This document shows positions 5,972-6,477 of a DNA stretch of 6,477 bases, piece after piece. How positions within the stretch are numbered: position 1 is the stretch's first letter; each line of letters opens with the position of its first letter. Both the position numbers and the translations under genes were made by a program. Origin of the DNA: Pseudomonadota bacterium (lineage in GTDB: Bacteria; SZUA-182; DTGQ01); assembly GCA_030605265.1 (NCBI GenBank), contig JAUWIR010000271.1:1-6477 (forward strand), in the 5' to 3' direction. Below the pieces are notes generated by a model that saw nothing but the letters and a program-made list of their open reading frames with translations, did no database searches and had not been told where the DNA came from.

Positions 5972-5976
5972 CCCTT
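5972..5976 (-). promoter_or_regulatory. Ribosome binding site of the binding-protein gene
   Basis: AAGGG on the minus strand, nine bases before the ATG at 5962. It favours this start over the internal ATG at 5944. Confidence 0.5.
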
Positions 5977-6049
5977 GATTGGTTTGGATTTAAAAAGGTA
6001 TGTCAGTTATTGTCCTCATATTTTTACCCCATATTAATGCAAAGGCACA

Positions 6050-6477
6050 CTATCTTTTGAGGAAAAGCGTTAAAATTGAGAAAAATACAATCACAATGGT
6101 CAATACAAAGATCATTGCCTGGAAAGATTGAATATAGAGAAATCCCACTAAAACAGCAATAATAATAGTAAGAGTTATGGCAATCCAACTGATGTAGCTG
6201 CTAATATCTCCTGTATGTATGGCACTGGCTTTCTTACATATCCTCATGAACCAAGAATTAGAAAAATCAATAGAATCCAGTTTAAATTTTGATGGATCCT
6301 CTGACCCTAGAATACCAAAAAGGAATTTTTCAATTGCTTTATCATAACGATCTTCTAATAGATTAAAAGTCTTCCAGATACCGGCTTTTAGGTCTCCTGC
6401 TTTAGTTAACATTCCCCAGAAAAATCTACTGAAGATGATTTTATCATAGGCACCGTCCAATTGATAATCTGCTCTTG
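6050..6477 (-). CDS. C-terminal part of a probable antiporter-like proton-translocating subunit (cut by right edge)
   Basis: The minus-strand frame is open to the window edge. Beyond the TTG at 6460, which could be mistaken for a start, the codons read R-A-D-Y-Q-L-D-G-A-Y-D-K, so the true start lies outside. The visible part has about 141 residues. It contains the amphipathic DGAYDKIIFSRFFWGMLTKAGDL segment, a long polar lateral-helix-like stretch, then TGDISSYISW and two hydrophobic helices (roughly the last 50 residues), ending FLKR. This layout resembles the ends of NuoL/ND5-like subunits in complex I, HyfB/HycC in group 4 hydrogenases and Mrp antiporters, where a conserved TGD-x-x-x-Y precedes the last helix. 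The core antiporter domain is outside the window, so the specific complex cannot be named. An 87-base gap separates it from the binding-protein gene. Confidence 0.5.
   Translation of the reverse strand, partial: RADYQLDGAYDKIIFSRFFWGMLTKAGDLKAGIWKTFNLLEDRYDKAIEKFLFGILGSEDPSKFKLDSIDFSNSWFMRICKKASAIHTGDISSYISWIAITLTIIIAVLVGFLYIQSFQAMIFVLTIVIVFFSILTLFLKR

Noticed and set aside
5990..6019. Nine-residue minus-strand frame with a GGGG run upstream in the gap before the binding-protein gene
   Set aside because: Too short to support, and the frame ends before the real ribosome binding site; probably chance.
6458..6460. TTG as start codon of the right-edge protein
   Set aside because: The frame remains open upstream to the edge with coding-like sequence (RADYQ), and the product looks like the tail of a much larger membrane protein.

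Overview
The window is AT-rich bacterial chromosome. The housekeeping genes are clearly bacterial: acyl-phosphate acyltransferase PlsY, phosphatidylglycerophosphate synthase PgsA and a CvpA-family membrane protein. A periplasm-facing c-type haem motif pair and a C-terminal piece that looks like an antiporter-type (NuoL/HyfB/MrpA-like) subunit suggest an anaerobic or respiratory lifestyle. The RNase HII is of the archaeal sequence type, which is unusual in bacteria. Together these would fit a little-studied deep-branching or candidate-phylum anaerobe (Atribacterota-like lineages are one possibility). That placement is inference; no rRNA or other marker is present to settle it.

Layout, left to right. 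Positions 1-143 (minus) hold the start of an exported protein that runs off the left edge. It has a clear signal peptide, a well-placed Shine-Dalgarno and a candidate promoter at 239-266. Positions 336-2805 (minus) hold a three-gene unit, transcribed in the order haem/HAMP/CBS membrane sensor, pgsA, plsY, with gaps of 37 and 24 bases. A near-perfect sigma-70-type promoter (TTGACA-16-TATAAT) lies at 2926-2953 ahead of it. Positions 2806-3507 form a 702-base divergent intergenic region. It holds that promoter, a possible leader hairpin, a palindrome overlapping a second, plus-strand promoter, and an array of 12 octamer repeats (3325-3418). Positions 3508-4161 (plus) encode rnhB, which converges on cvpA (4194-4802, minus). 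cvpA has its own candidate promoter at 4916-4944. Positions 4985-5962 (minus) encode a membrane-anchored ABC_sub_bind-type periplasmic binding protein. Positions 6050-6477 (minus) hold the C-terminal part of the antiporter-like subunit, cut by the right edge.

How the genes work together: PgsA and PlsY act in the same lipid pathway (phosphatidic acid supply and phosphatidylglycerophosphate synthesis), so their co-transcription makes sense. Placing an apparent redox/haem sensor with CBS output first in that operon is the most unusual feature here. It raises the inference that membrane lipid synthesis, or something co-expressed with it, responds to an extracytoplasmic redox or ligand signal. The orphan binding protein has no ABC permease or ATPase beside it and may be a sensor component rather than a transporter part. 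I found no tRNA, rRNA, CRISPR array or intact mobile element.
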